Positions 1 to 6,372 of a stretch of DNA of 10,407 nucleotides are shown here, one piece after another. Location of the stretch: assembly GCA_021159105.1 (NCBI GenBank), contig JAGGSM010000143.1:1-10407 (forward strand), read 5' to 3'. The position numbers and the translations under genes are program-made. This stretch comes from Candidatus Bipolaricaulota bacterium. GTDB lineage: Bacteria; Bipolaricaulota; Bipolaricaulia; UBA7950; UBA9294. The notes under the pieces were generated by a model that made no database searches, was not told where the DNA came from, and saw only the letters and a list, made by a program, of their open reading frames with translations. How positions within the stretch are numbered: position 1 is the first letter of the stretch; the number at the start of each line of letters is the position of its first letter.

Positions 1-283
1 AATAACCTGGAACTCGGAGGAGGTTTCCGTCCCCGGTAAACGGCAAGATACAGCATCTGTCCATAAGAAGCTTCAGGGCTCCGTTGATCCGCTTGTCATT
101 ACTCAGCGCGGAAGGGCGATCGCTGTGATTCAAAGCATCGATACCTATGAAAAATCTGAGCACGAGCGAGAGTTGTTGCGGCTCCTAGCCGTCGGAGAAA
201 AGGAAATTGCTGATGGCGAGGGACATACTCTAACAAGTGTATTCAAGGAGGCTGATGCTCTTCTGAGGGGCGGCAATTCGTGA
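1..283 (+). CDS. Antitoxin of the Phd/YefM type, 5' end outside the window
   Basis: The open frame enters at base 2 and ends with TGA at 281-283. The visible ~93 residues include the Phd/YefM signature: a short helix, then PLVITQRGRAIAVIQSIDTYE (the 'pxvITqrGraxAVixs.eeYe' strand-turn-strand and Tyr-Glu), followed by a charged, helical C-terminus (SEHERELLRLLAVGEKEIADGEG). In this family the N-terminal fold dimerises and binds the operon promoter, while the flexible C-terminus wraps and neutralises the toxin. No ATG or GTG lies at a plausible N-terminus, so the start is probably just left of base 1. It overlaps the downstream toxin by 4 nt (GTGA), typical of translational coupling and of antitoxin-first TA operons. 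Family assignment comes from motif recognition alone. The promoter and operator are outside the window. Confidence 0.8.
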   Translation, partial: ITWNSEEVSVPGKRQDTASVHKKLQGSVDPLVITQRGRAIAVIQSIDTYEKSEHERELLRLLAVGEKEIADGEGHTLTSVFKEADALLRGGNS

Positions 284-570
284 AACTGAAGTTTACCCCG
301 TCTGCTCGCGCTCAGTTTCTTGACGGGTTGGAGTATATTCGTCAAGACAATCCATTGGCTGCCCACAAGTTTCGCGTGAAGGCCGAAGAAGTTCTTCGTC
401 GCCTCGAGGAATTTCCAGAATCGGGTAGGTCGATACCGGAGTTTCCGGACTTGCCGCATAAGGAAGTCATTGTCAGGCCGTATCGGTTCTTCTATCGAGT
501 TTCTGGAAAAACGATTTGGGTTGTGGCAGTGTGGCATGGCGCTCAGTTGCCGGAAGGGCCGCGTCACTGA
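280..570 (+). CDS. RelE/ParE-family toxin
   Basis: A 96-residue protein, the normal length for RelE/ParE toxins. The family pattern is clear: N-terminal strand MKLKFTPSARAQFLDGLEYI, a helical hairpin with the 'FPESGRSIPEFPDLPHKEVIV' turn, and the C-terminal core RPYRFFYRVSGKTIWVVAVW plus His. RelE members are ribosome-dependent mRNA endonucleases and ParE members poison DNA gyrase. The sequence alone does not decide between them, although the 'pyRffYRv..ktiwvvaVwHgaq' tail is common in proteins annotated as ParE/plasmid stabilisation. The start is GTG at 280, overlapping the antitoxin stop by 4 nt, with a purine-rich GAGGGG (265-270) upstream. Codon use and GC look lower than in the genes after 874, consistent with acquisition as a module. 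Confidence 0.87.
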   Translation: MKLKFTPSARAQFLDGLEYIRQDNPLAAHKFRVKAEEVLRRLEEFPESGRSIPEFPDLPHKEVIVRPYRFFYRVSGKTIWVVAVWHGAQLPEGPRH

Positions 571-857
571 GGCTCGTATGACAAGACCTTGCAGGTGAGG
601 TCAACGTTAAGCAGACTAATCTGCGATGCGGGCACATGCTGAGGATTGAACCATTACGGACTACTACACATCAACCTGCCTATTGTATGCTCGATCTCTT
701 TCCGACAACGGCTTACAGCTTCCTTGCGCACAAGCGAACAGGGGAGCCATTCTACCAGATGCAACGTCTACGAATCCACAATGTGAACCGCAATACTGCA
801 TTTGCTCTCTTGCGCCACATTGCTGTTTTTCGGTACCATTCCGGCGCAATCACTGTC
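571..857. other. Intergenic stretch, no recognised gene
   Basis: About 290 nt between the toxin stop and the aminotransferase promoter region. Open frames exist on both strands (for example 636-944 + and 849-664 -), but none has a good ribosome site or a recognisable product. A small perfect stem, GCAGA (611-615) / TCTGC (620-624) with loop CTAA, lies 40 nt after the toxin stop. It lacks a T-run, so it is at best a weak terminator for the TA operon. The stretch is less GC-rich than the flanking core genes and contains one GATC, so it resembles the TA module in composition. It may be decayed DNA from the same acquired segment. Confidence 0.5.
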
Positions 858-870
858 TATCATAGGGGGA
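858..870 (+). promoter_or_regulatory. Candidate -10 box and ribosome site of the aminotransferase gene
   Basis: TATCAT at 858-863 matches the TAnnnT -10 pattern and lies 10 nt before the ATG at 874, the same spacing as at 6367-6372. I see no convincing -35 box at 16-18 nt upstream. The purine run AGGGGGA at 864-870 looks like an SD 3 nt before the ATG. If TATCAT is the real -10, transcription would start near 870 and most of this SD would be outside the mRNA. The two readings therefore compete. Confidence 0.35.
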
Positions 871-873
871 AAT

Positions 874-2187
874 ATGATCAATCGACGCTTCACACGTATC
901 GAAACCGCACTTCCCGGCCCCAAGTCGGCCGCTGTCTTCGCTGAGAAGGAGAAGTATGTTGCTTCACCGCTTGCTACCTACGCGCCGTTCATCATCAAGG
1001 AGAGCCAAGGGGCGATCGTTGAGGACCTTGATGGCAACCGCTTCGTTGACTTTTCCGGTGGCTGGGGCTGCTTGAACGTCGGTCAGCGCCACGAACGGGT
1101 CGTCGCAGCGCTTCACGATCAGGTGGATCACTTCTTGCATACTGACTTCACCGCTGTGCCCTACGCGCCGTTTGCTGAGCTGGCGCGTCTTCTCTGCGAA
1201 CATGTTCCTGGGGCTGGTCCATACAAAGCGACGTTCTTCAATAGCGGGGCCGAAGCGGTGGAGAATGCGGTGAAGATCGCCCGCGCTTACACCAAGCGCA
1301 ATGCCGTCCTCGTCTTCGAGAATGCCTTTCACGGGCGAACGCTCCTCACGATGACGATGACGCACAAGGCGATGCCGTACAAGGCGGGATTCGGGCCGTT
1401 CGCAAGCGACGTCTATCGCCTTCCTTATCCGTATACGTACCGCAAGGATGTCTCCGCCGATGACATCGAGCAGGCGCTTCTTGCTCTCGTCGATCCATCG
1501 GATGTGGCCGTGATGGTGGTCGAGCCGGTGATCGGCGAGGGCGGGTTCCTTGTTCCCCCAGCTTGGTTCCTGCCGGCGATGCGGAAGTTAGCCGATAAGT
1601 ACGGGTTCGTTCTTGCTTTGGATGAGGTGCAGTCGGGGATCGGTCGCACGGGCAAGTTCTTCGCCTACGAGCACTTCGGGATCGAGCCTGATCTGATCTG
1701 TGTTGCCAAGTCGCTAGCCGCGGGCCTTCCGCTATCCGGCGTGGTGGGAAAGGCTGAGATCATGGATGCCCCTGTGTCGAGCGGGATCGGGGGAACGTAC
1801 GTTGGGAATCCGCTTGCCTGCCGTGCGGGGATCGAGGTGATCAAGGCGATCGACGAGGAGGATCTGTTAGCCCGTGCCGATCACGTTGGTGAACACATCA
1901 AGGCGAGATTCAACGCGCTGAAGGATAGGTTCGAAGTGGTCGGCGACGTGCGCGGGCTTGGAGCGATGGTCGGAATGGAACTCGTCAAGGACCGCGCGAC
2001 CAAGGAGCCGGCGGGCGAGATCACTTCTCAGATCGCCAATGCTGCACTGCGCGACGGCGCGATCTTCCCAACTGCTGGACTGCGCGGAAACGTGTTGCGC
2101 GTACTCGTGTCTCTTGTGATCACCGATGAGCAGATCGATGAAGGGATGGATATCTTGGAGGGGGCGTTTGAGAAGGTACTCGGTTAG
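874..2187 (+). CDS. gabT: Class III PLP-dependent aminotransferase, 4-aminobutyrate aminotransferase type
   Basis: A 437-residue fold-type I, class III aminotransferase that transfers an amino group, probably from an omega-amino acid such as 4-aminobutyrate or 5-aminovalerate, to 2-oxoglutarate. Visible landmarks: the ELPGP-like TALPGPKS start (residues 11-18), DGNRFVDFSGG (53-63), the phosphate-binding NSGAEAVENA (123-132), FHGRT (152-156), EPVIGEGG (217-224), LDEVQSGIGRTG (249-260) with D250 contacting the PLP pyridine nitrogen, the Schiff-base lysine K279 in CVAKSLAAGLPLSG, and GTYVGNPLA (307-315). Length and spacing match GabT. The overall look (TALPGPKS, FLHTDFTAVPYAPF, YRLPYPYTYR) is closer to GabT than to acetylornithine aminotransferase, but substrate cannot be fixed. 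Related archaeal enzymes act as ornithine aminotransferases or amino-acid racemases. I prefer ATG 874 (preceded by AGGGGGA) over an in-frame start at 802, because the extra 24 residues do not resemble the family. The stop overlaps the convergent permease gene by 4 nt. Confidence 0.88.
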   Translation: MINRRFTRIETALPGPKSAAVFAEKEKYVASPLATYAPFIIKESQGAIVEDLDGNRFVDFSGGWGCLNVGQRHERVVAALHDQVDHFLHTDFTAVPYAPFAELARLLCEHVPGAGPYKATFFNSGAEAVENAVKIARAYTKRNAVLVFENAFHGRTLLTMTMTHKAMPYKAGFGPFASDVYRLPYPYTYRKDVSADDIEQALLALVDPSDVAVMVVEPVIGEGGFLVPPAWFLPAMRKLADKYGFVLALDEVQSGIGRTGKFFAYEHFGIEPDLICVAKSLAAGLPLSGVVGKAEIMDAPVSSGIGGTYVGNPLACRAGIEVIKAIDEEDLLARADHVGEHIKARFNALKDRFEVVGDVRGLGAMVGMELVKDRATKEPAGEITSQIANAALRDGAIFPTAGLRGNVLRVLVSLVITDEQIDEGMDILEGAFEKVLG

Positions 2188-2192
2188 CCGAG
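2179..2192. terminator. Hairpin enclosing overlapping convergent stop codons
   Basis: CTCGG (2179-2183) and CCGAG (2188-2192) form a 5-bp stem with loop TTAG (2184-2187). The loop is exactly the 4 nt shared by the two stop codons: TAG for the plus-strand aminotransferase and TAA for the minus-strand permease. It is symmetric and so could act on both transcripts, but there is no T-run on either side. A terminator role is inferred from position only. Confidence 0.3.
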
Positions 2193-3419
2193 ACTCTTCC
2201 TCGTTCTGCCTGAGAACATGAACCCGATCGCGGCGACAGCCGCAATCGCCGCGATCGCTCCCCACAATACGAGCGGCTCCTTCCCGAGGTAATCGAGGAG
2301 CCACCCTCCGACGAACGGGCCTGCCGACCACCCGAGCGCCTCTGAGAGCCCGAAGAAGCCCATGTAGCGCCCCATCTTCCCCTCTGTGGCACTGTTGGCG
2401 ACAGCCGTCGTCGCGCTGGGGGAGAAGACCACCTCCCCCAGCGTTATCAGGACCATCGTACCCAATAGGAAGTAGAACGAGGGGGCCAGACCAACGGTGA
2501 AGTAGCCGGCACCGAACAGAATCGCCCCCAGGGTGAGTGCTCGTCGTGTCCCGATCTTTCCTCCAAGGAGAGCCGCCGGCCACTGGAAGAGGACGACGAT
2601 GATCCCGTTCAGGGTGTAGAGAAAGCCGAGCTGTACGTCGCTTATTCCGACGAACTCAGTGGAGAAGACGGAGAGGGTGCTGGCGAACTGTCCCATCACC
2701 AGGAACAGCAGGAAGCTGAATCCGCAGAAGACGAGGAACCTCCTGTCGCGCCCGACATCGAGGACCTTTGACAGCTCGAACCGCTCCGCGGCAAGTCTGT
2801 GGCTCGACTCCTCAATGAACAGGAGGACCAACGCCATTCCAATCAGGCTAGCAGCGGCTGTGACGAGGAAGAGAGACCAGTATGAGATAGTGATCAAGAA
2901 TCCTCCAATCGCCGGGCCTGCCGCCCAGCCGGCATTCCCCCCGATACGCAAGATCCCGAACGCCTCCACTCGCCTCTCCTGTGGGACGATGTCGGCGACC
3001 ATCGCGCTGATCCCCGGTTGCATCAGCGCCCCGAGGAACCTGATCGCGAGGAACACCATAGCAACGGCAATGTATGACGCGCGAATGTAGATGACGTATG
3101 ACATCAGCAGGAAGAAGGCCGTGCGCACTCCCATCGTCACCGCGATCAGCGGCTTACGCCCGACGCGGTCGGCGAGCTCTCCACCGATGATCCGACCGGC
3201 GGAGCTTATGAGGGCGGAGAAGAGCATGATCGTCCCCACCAGCTTCATCGACAGGCCAAGCTCGCGATACATGTACAGGCTGACAAACGGCATCGCTGCC
3301 CCAAATCCGAGGGAGACGATCATGCGCACGGCAAACAGCGTCCACAGGCGGCGATCGTAGCGATCCCGTAGGGTGGTGAGCCTTGCATACAATCTGCGAG
3401 GGAAGATCAATCGGATCAC
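2184..3419 (-). CDS. Major facilitator superfamily permease
   Basis: A 411-residue inner-membrane protein with about twelve hydrophobic segments in two halves joined by a charged loop near residues 205-225 (ESSHRLAAERFELSKVLDVG). MFS motif A lies after the second segment (GGELADRVGRKPL, residues 79-91), and a weaker copy opens the second half (GGKIGTRRALTLG). These mark a proton-coupled carrier of the drug/sugar-type branch. The substrate cannot be read from sequence. The gene starts with GTG at 3419-3417, overlapping the TGA of the DUF554 gene by 4 nt (GTGA). It has only a GGGTGG run immediately upstream rather than a well-spaced SD, so translation is probably coupled to the upstream gene. 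It converges on the aminotransferase with a 4-nt overlap, leaving no intergenic room. Confidence 0.87.
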   Translation of the reverse strand: MIRLIFPRRLYARLTTLRDRYDRRLWTLFAVRMIVSLGFGAAMPFVSLYMYRELGLSMKLVGTIMLFSALISSAGRIIGGELADRVGRKPLIAVTMGVRTAFFLLMSYVIYIRASYIAVAMVFLAIRFLGALMQPGISAMVADIVPQERRVEAFGILRIGGNAGWAAGPAIGGFLITISYWSLFLVTAAASLIGMALVLLFIEESSHRLAAERFELSKVLDVGRDRRFLVFCGFSFLLFLVMGQFASTLSVFSTEFVGISDVQLGFLYTLNGIIVVLFQWPAALLGGKIGTRRALTLGAILFGAGYFTVGLAPSFYFLLGTMVLITLGEVVFSPSATTAVANSATEGKMGRYMGFFGLSEALGWSAGPFVGGWLLDYLGKEPLVLWGAIAAIAAVAAIGFMFSGRTRKSLG

Positions 3420-4129
3420 CCACCCAAGAGGCGCACGATCAGGACGAGCAGGGGCGCAGCGGCGAGGGCGGGGAGCAGGTTCCCCGCGCGCAGATCGCGC
3501 AGCTCGAGGAGCTTCAGCGACAGGACAATGAGGATGATCCCCCCGACAGCGTCCAGTTCAGAGAGAAAGGGAGACTGCGAAAGCGCGCTTGCGCTCACCG
3601 AAGACGTGAACAGATGGGCGATGAGGCTGATCCCCCCTTGGTAGATGAGAACAACGAACACCGAGAGGATCACCCCCGGACCGAGGCCGGCGACAAGGAT
3701 GATCGACGAGATCCCATCCATCACCGCCTTCAGTCCAAGCAGTTGCCAATCGCCGTAAAGACCATCGCGCAGCGCCCCGAGGATCGACATCGGTCCAACG
3801 CAGAACAGGAGACTTGCACTGACAAAGCCCTGCGGCAACGAGCCACGTGAGGCCAGGCGTGGGAAGCGTTCTTGCAGGCGCTCACCGAGCGAAGAGAGGC
3901 GATCCTCGATCCTCGCTGCGGTTCCGATCGCCCCTCCCACGAGAAGCGAGATCAACATGATGAGAACGTTCTGCGTCTCCAATGACAGCTTTATCCCAAC
4001 GACGAGCGTCACCAGCCCGATCGTTGAGGTGGCGAGCTTATTCATTCGCTGGGAGATTCGTGCCCCGCCAGCGATTCCGATCAGACTGCCGAGAATAATC
4101 GTTCCTATGTTGATCCACGTGCCGATCAT
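3416..4129 (-). CDS. DUF554 family membrane protein
   Basis: A 237-residue integral membrane protein of the DUF554 family (B. subtilis YdfK / E. coli YqgA group), whose transport function is unproven. Family landmarks: the start MIGTWINIGTIILGSLIG, GIKLSLETQNVLIML (residues 46-60), ARIEDRL (72-78), LLFCVGPMSILGALRDGLYG (108-127, the most conserved block), KAVMDGISSIILV (134-146) and VLIYQGGISLI (160-170). About seven hydrophobic segments are visible. The frame is open upstream to 4165, but ATG 4129 is chosen because family members begin at MIGT and a sigma70-like promoter ends one base before it. It overlaps the downstream MFS gene by 4 nt, so the two are one transcription unit. A shared role, such as uptake or export of the same solute, is inference only. 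Confidence 0.85.
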   Translation of the reverse strand: MIGTWINIGTIILGSLIGIAGGARISQRMNKLATSTIGLVTLVVGIKLSLETQNVLIMLISLLVGGAIGTAARIEDRLSSLGERLQERFPRLASRGSLPQGFVSASLLFCVGPMSILGALRDGLYGDWQLLGLKAVMDGISSIILVAGLGPGVILSVFVVLIYQGGISLIAHLFTSSVSASALSQSPFLSELDAVGGIILIVLSLKLLELRDLRAGNLLPALAAAPLLVLIVRLLGG

Positions 4130-4240
4130 GCCGCAGATCCTATCCCACCATAACCCCCTTGGCAACTACCCGGTCGGGATTCAGCGCACAGATGCAGAGA
4201 GACAGGCTGGAGGGATGTATTCCGCCCTTGCGCAGCGGAG
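4130..4240. other. Spacer between the YdcZ-type and DUF554 genes
   Basis: 111 nt holding the DUF554 promoter on its left side. A weak stem (TCCGC 4221-4225 / GCGGA 4235-4239) lies directly after the YdcZ stop and might slow read-through from upstream. No small gene is recognised. The separate promoter suggests the YdcZ gene is not simply in the same operon. Confidence 0.4.
4137..4165 (-). promoter_or_regulatory. Promoter of the DUF554-MFS operon, predicted leaderless
   Basis: On the minus strand, -35 TTGCCA (4165-4160) is followed by a 17-nt spacer and -10 TAGGAT (4142-4137). Transcription would begin about 7 nt further on, near 4130, one base before the ATG at 4129. The mRNA would then have essentially no leader and no usable SD. 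Confidence 0.5.
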
Positions 4241-4678
4241 TCAGCGGATCACAAGCCATGTTCCGACGAACAGGATCAGTATGCCGATGACGCGGGAGAG
4301 ATCGAGAGGGTGTTGTGTGGCTCCAAGAAGGCCAAAGTGGTCGATGATCGCGCCGATGATCAGCTGGGAAGCGATGGTGACGGTGAGCGTGGTGGCAAGA
4401 CCGAGGCGAGGAACGGCGTAGCTGATCGAGGCGACGATCACTACGCCGAGCAATCCAGCGCACAAGGCATACCACGGCACGCCGCGCCACGAGGCGATGC
4501 TCCCTCCGCCTATGAGCAACAACAGCGCGCTTGCGAGAACGAGGCCGCCGAGGTGAACGATGAACACGCTCTCGATAATCCCGAGCTTCTCACCAATGAC
4601 ACCCGAGAAGAGGGACTGAAAGCTGATCGCTGCTCCGCCCCCAGCTGCTATCATCACCACGAGAAAAAGTCCGCTCAC
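4241..4678 (-). CDS. YdcZ-type (DUF606) DMT-superfamily membrane protein
   Basis: A 145-residue, very hydrophobic protein with about five transmembrane segments, the usual size of single-domain YdcZ/DUF606 proteins of the drug/metabolite transporter superfamily. The characteristic half-repeat is visible: PWYALCAGLLGVVIVASISY (residues ~68-87), AVPRLGLATTLTVTIASQLI, then IDHFGLLG near residue 115 and a final GILILFVGTWLVI segment. Such small proteins usually work as dimers or with a partner, and no second copy is adjacent. The frame is open upstream to 4858, but the start is set at GTG 4678-4676 because an almost perfect SD (AAAGGAGG, 4691-4684) lies 5 nt before it and the family begins with this first helix. 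It is divergent from the DJ-1/PfpI gene. Substrate is unknown. Confidence 0.82.
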   Translation of the reverse strand: MSGLFLVVMIAAGGGAAISFQSLFSGVIGEKLGIIESVFIVHLGGLVLASALLLLIGGGSIASWRGVPWYALCAGLLGVVIVASISYAVPRLGLATTLTVTIASQLIIGAIIDHFGLLGATQHPLDLSRVIGILILFVGTWLVIR

Positions 4679-4683
4679 GCGAT

Positions 4684-4712
4684 CCTCCTTTGATCTGTGC
4701 TCATCTATAATA
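4684..4712 (-). promoter_or_regulatory. SD site and possible -10 of the YdcZ-type gene
   Basis: The minus strand reads TATTAT (4712-4707), about 15 nt of leader, then the strong SD AAAGGAGG (4691-4684) placed 5 nt before GTG 4678. No good -35 box is seen for the -10, so the promoter is tentative. The SD decides the start codon and shows this gene uses a leadered mRNA, unlike DUF554. Confidence 0.5.
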
Positions 4713-4768
4713 CGGGTGCCTGTGCGCAAGGTATCGATACTACTTGCATATCGTATCGTATGCTCCGG

Positions 4769-4800
4769 GGCGGGACAATATGGTTTCACCTTGTCCCACC
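4769..4800. promoter_or_regulatory. Large dyad, candidate operator in the YdcZ / PfpI control region
   Basis: GGCGGGACAA (4769-4778) and TTGTCCCACC (4791-4800) are inverted copies matching at 9 of 10 positions, with a perfect 7-bp core GGGACAA/TTGTCCC. The half-site centres are 22 bp apart, about two helical turns, as expected for a dimeric regulator. The right arm coincides with the predicted -35 of the PfpI gene (TTGTCC, 4791-4796), so a bound protein would block it. A perfect 10-bp palindrome, GTATCGATAC (4731-4740), and GCATA/TATGC arms (4746-4763) lie further left. It could alternatively form an RNA hairpin if transcribed from upstream. Confidence 0.42.
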
Positions 4801-4836
4801 ACATCCCGTGCTGTACAGTCAGCAGGAACAAGGAGG
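4791..4836 (+). promoter_or_regulatory. Candidate promoter and SD of the DJ-1/PfpI gene
   Basis: TTGTCC (4791-4796), a 17-nt spacer and TACAGT (4814-4819) form a moderate sigma70-like promoter, with 4 of 6 matches in each box. Predicted transcription starts near 4826. The SD AAGGAGG (4830-4836) stands 5 nt before ATG 4842 and fixes the start codon. Confidence 0.4.
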
Positions 4837-4841
4837 TTGTC

Positions 4842-5351
4842 ATGAAGCAGGTGCTCATCTTTGCGGAGGAGGGGTACGAGGAGTTCGAGCTATGGGTTCC
4901 CTACTACCGCTTCCTGGAAGCGGGTCTGCATGTGGAGATCGTGGGGAAGGAATCCGGGCATGTCTATGCTGGGAAGCATGGGATCACGGTCACCGCTACG
5001 CGCTCGTTCAACGATGTAAGCCTGAAGGACGTGCAGGCGATAGTCGTTCCCGGTGGGTTAGCCCCGGACAGGCTGCGGCAACACGAAGATGCGCTGGATC
5101 TCATCCGTCAAGCGAGCAGCAATGGGGCGATCATCGCCGCGATCTGCCACGCTGGATCGGTCCTCATCTCGGCGGGAATCGTCTCCGGTAGGCGTCTCAC
5201 CTCCTACCGCTCGATCCGCGACGACCTCCTCGCCGCGAACGCGGAATGGGTCGATGAGCCAGTGGTGGTCGACGGCAACCTGATTACCTCACGTACACCA
5301 CGTGACCTTCCTCAATTCCTCCCAGCGATCCTGGACGCGATTTCCGATTAG
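4842..5351 (+). CDS. DJ-1/PfpI superfamily protein
   Basis: A 169-residue single-domain flavodoxin-like protein of the class I glutamine amidotransferase-like superfamily, DJ-1/PfpI/YhbO branch. Visible: strand 1 MKQVLIFAEEGYEEFEL with the conserved acidic residues (E13/E14/E16) that sit near the active site, AIVVPGGLAP (residues 66-75), and the nucleophile elbow AAICHAGSVLISAGI with C102 followed by H103. PfpI-type members are described as proteases, chaperones or protein/nucleotide deglycases acting on methylglyoxal adducts, and the exact activity here is not determinable. The start is ATG 4842 with SD AAGGAGG. In-frame codons upstream to 4716 are non-family and cross the control region. 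The stop overlaps the convergent lipoprotein stop by 4 nt. Stress-inducible regulation through the upstream dyad is plausible but inferred. Confidence 0.87.
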   Translation: MKQVLIFAEEGYEEFELWVPYYRFLEAGLHVEIVGKESGHVYAGKHGITVTATRSFNDVSLKDVQAIVVPGGLAPDRLRQHEDALDLIRQASSNGAIIAAICHAGSVLISAGIVSGRRLTSYRSIRDDLLAANAEWVDEPVVVDGNLITSRTPRDLPQFLPAILDAISD

Positions 5352-5364
5352 GGTCCAATCGGAA
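5342..5364. terminator. Perfect 8-bp hairpin across overlapping convergent stops
   Basis: TTCCGATT (5342-5349) pairs perfectly with AATCGGAA (5357-5364) around a 7-nt loop. The stem-loop junction carries TTAG (5348-5351), shared by TAG of the PfpI gene and TAA of the lipoprotein gene. The symmetric stem could serve both strands. There is no T-run, so it is not a classical intrinsic terminator. Confidence 0.4.
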
Positions 5365-6310
5365 TATTCGGTATGTTGGGGATTGTAATCGGCGTTAAGA
5401 TAGGATTGAGCGTGGGTATATTGAGGATTTGAATGGTCTTTGTCGCCGATGCTGGCGCCCCTTGATCATCTATCACCGTCAAGACGATGGTGTACGTACC
5501 GGAAGTCGTGTAGGTGTGTGAAGTCGTCACCCCGGTCGCTGTGTCTCCGTCTCCGAAGATCCAGTTATAGGAGGCGATCGTCCCATCGGTATCGCTAGAT
5601 GCACTAGCATCGAAGTCGACTGCGATTGGAGGATGGGCAAAGACTACGTTTAGCAGCGGGTCTGCGGTGAAGCTGGCTGTGGGGATGGAGTTTCCGACAG
5701 CGTTAACAGTGATTGTGTGTGTAGCGGTGTCCTGTGCCCCGTCGTTATCGGTCACTGTGAGGATCGCCGAGTATGAGCCAGCCGATGCATAGGTGTGTGT
5801 AACCGAGACCCCCTGTGCGTGCGCGCTACCATCTCCGAAGTCCCAATCGTAAGTGGTTATCGTCCCATCGGAGTCCTGTGATGTCGCGGCATTGAACGTA
5901 ACCGTCAACGGCGGTATCCCGACACTGGGTGTGGCGGTGAAAGCGGCTGTTGGGGAAGTATTTGCCGGTGCAGTCACTGTGATTGTTTGTGATGCGGTGG
6001 ACATCAGCCCACCGTTGTCGATCACGGTGAGGATCGCTGTGAACGTTCCCGCACTTGCGTAGATGTGCGAACCGCTCACGCCAGATCCGTTCTGTCCATC
6101 GCCGAAGTTCCAGGTGTAGGATGCGATCGTCCCATCCGGGTCGCTCGACGCGCTGGCGTCAAACGATACCGCGAGCGGTGCCTGCCCGCTCGTGGGAGTA
6201 GCGGTGAAGCTTGCAGTTGGAGCAACATTCTGCGTCATGCAGCCGGTCAGAATGGCGATTACGCCGACAAGAAGAATGCCTAGGAAAACACGTTTTCTGT
6301 TCACTCTCAT
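5348..6310 (-). CDS. Lipoprotein with three PKD domains
   Basis: A 320-residue exported lipoprotein. The N-terminus is basic (RVNRKR), then a hydrophobic run ending in the lipobox LTGC with acylated C24, so signal peptidase II processing and membrane anchoring are expected. Three PKD (immunoglobulin-like) domains follow at about 31-113, 120-203 and 210-296. Each opens with PTAsFTAtP, contains the SSDxDGTIxsYxWxFGDG core (WNFGDG, WDFGDG, WIFGDG) and closes with SHxYxxxGtxtaxLTVxD. Domain 3 carries a short insertion (LLNVVFAHPP). The last 24 residues are an Ile/Pro/Asn-rich tail (TPITIPNIPNIPI). No catalytic domain is present, so a spacer or surface adhesion/carbohydrate-contact role is likely. 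A GTG at 6313 is an alternative start giving one extra residue. Transcription starts only a few bases upstream. Confidence 0.88.
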   Translation of the reverse strand: MRVNRKRVFLGILLVGVIAILTGCMTQNVAPTASFTATPTSGQAPLAVSFDASASSDPDGTIASYTWNFGDGQNGSGVSGSHIYASAGTFTAILTVIDNGGLMSTASQTITVTAPANTSPTAAFTATPSVGIPPLTVTFNAATSQDSDGTITTYDWDFGDGSAHAQGVSVTHTYASAGSYSAILTVTDNDGAQDTATHTITVNAVGNSIPTASFTADPLLNVVFAHPPIAVDFDASASSDTDGTIASYNWIFGDGDTATGVTTSHTYTTSGTYTIVLTVIDDQGAPASATKTIQILNIPTLNPILTPITIPNIPNIPIGP

Positions 6311-6321
6311 CACCTCGCCCC

Positions 6322-6350
6322 ATCATAGCGCCGAAAGGGGATGATGACAA
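6322..6350 (-). promoter_or_regulatory. Promoter of the PKD lipoprotein gene
   Basis: The minus strand reads -35 TTGTCA (6350-6345), a 17-nt spacer and -10 TATGAT (6327-6322), matching consensus at 5 of 6 positions in each box. Transcription would begin near 6315, 2 nt before the GTG at 6313 or 5 nt before ATG 6310, giving a nearly leaderless mRNA. Its -35 lies on the same bases as the divergent helicase -35. Confidence 0.6.
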
Positions 6351-6372
6351 TACCCCGCGCTTAGCCTATACT
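6344..6372 (+). promoter_or_regulatory. Promoter of the helicase-nuclease gene, predicted leaderless
   Basis: -35 ATGACA (6344-6349), a 17-nt spacer and -10 TATACT (6367-6372), 5 of 6 matches in each. The expected start of transcription is near 6379-6380, leaving 3-4 nt before ATG 6383. No SD is present before that ATG (the preceding bases are CTTTCCTACG), which agrees with leaderless translation. The CATCAT (6321-6326) / ATGATG (6341-6346) inverted repeat next to the shared -35 region is a possible operator. Confidence 0.6.

Noticed and set aside
641..655. GGTTCAATCC on the minus strand, resembling a tRNA T-loop
   Set aside because: The flanking bases do not form the T-stem, and no acceptor, anticodon or D arms can be drawn.
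664..849. Minus-strand cysteine-rich frame (CGSHCG-like motif)
   Set aside because: It begins with TTG without an SD, has no recognisable family, and its length is within chance expectation.
636..944. Open frame of 102 codons in the intergenic stretch, running into the aminotransferase
   Set aside because: No ribosome site, an odd residue composition, and it overlaps the well-supported aminotransferase N-terminus in another frame.
1867..2583. 238-codon minus-strand frame across the aminotransferase/permease junction
   Set aside because: It is an antisense shadow of two genes with clear protein families, with low-complexity Arg/Gly/Ser composition.
4706..4711. Perfect TATAAT on the plus strand as promoter of the PfpI gene
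   Set aside because: No -35 box at 16-18 nt, and it would leave a leader of over 120 nt. The same bases better serve as part of the opposite-strand control region.
4716..4841. N-terminal extension of the DJ-1/PfpI gene
   Set aside because: The extra residues do not match the family and would cover the dyad and promoter. The SD at 4830-4836 fixes ATG 4842.
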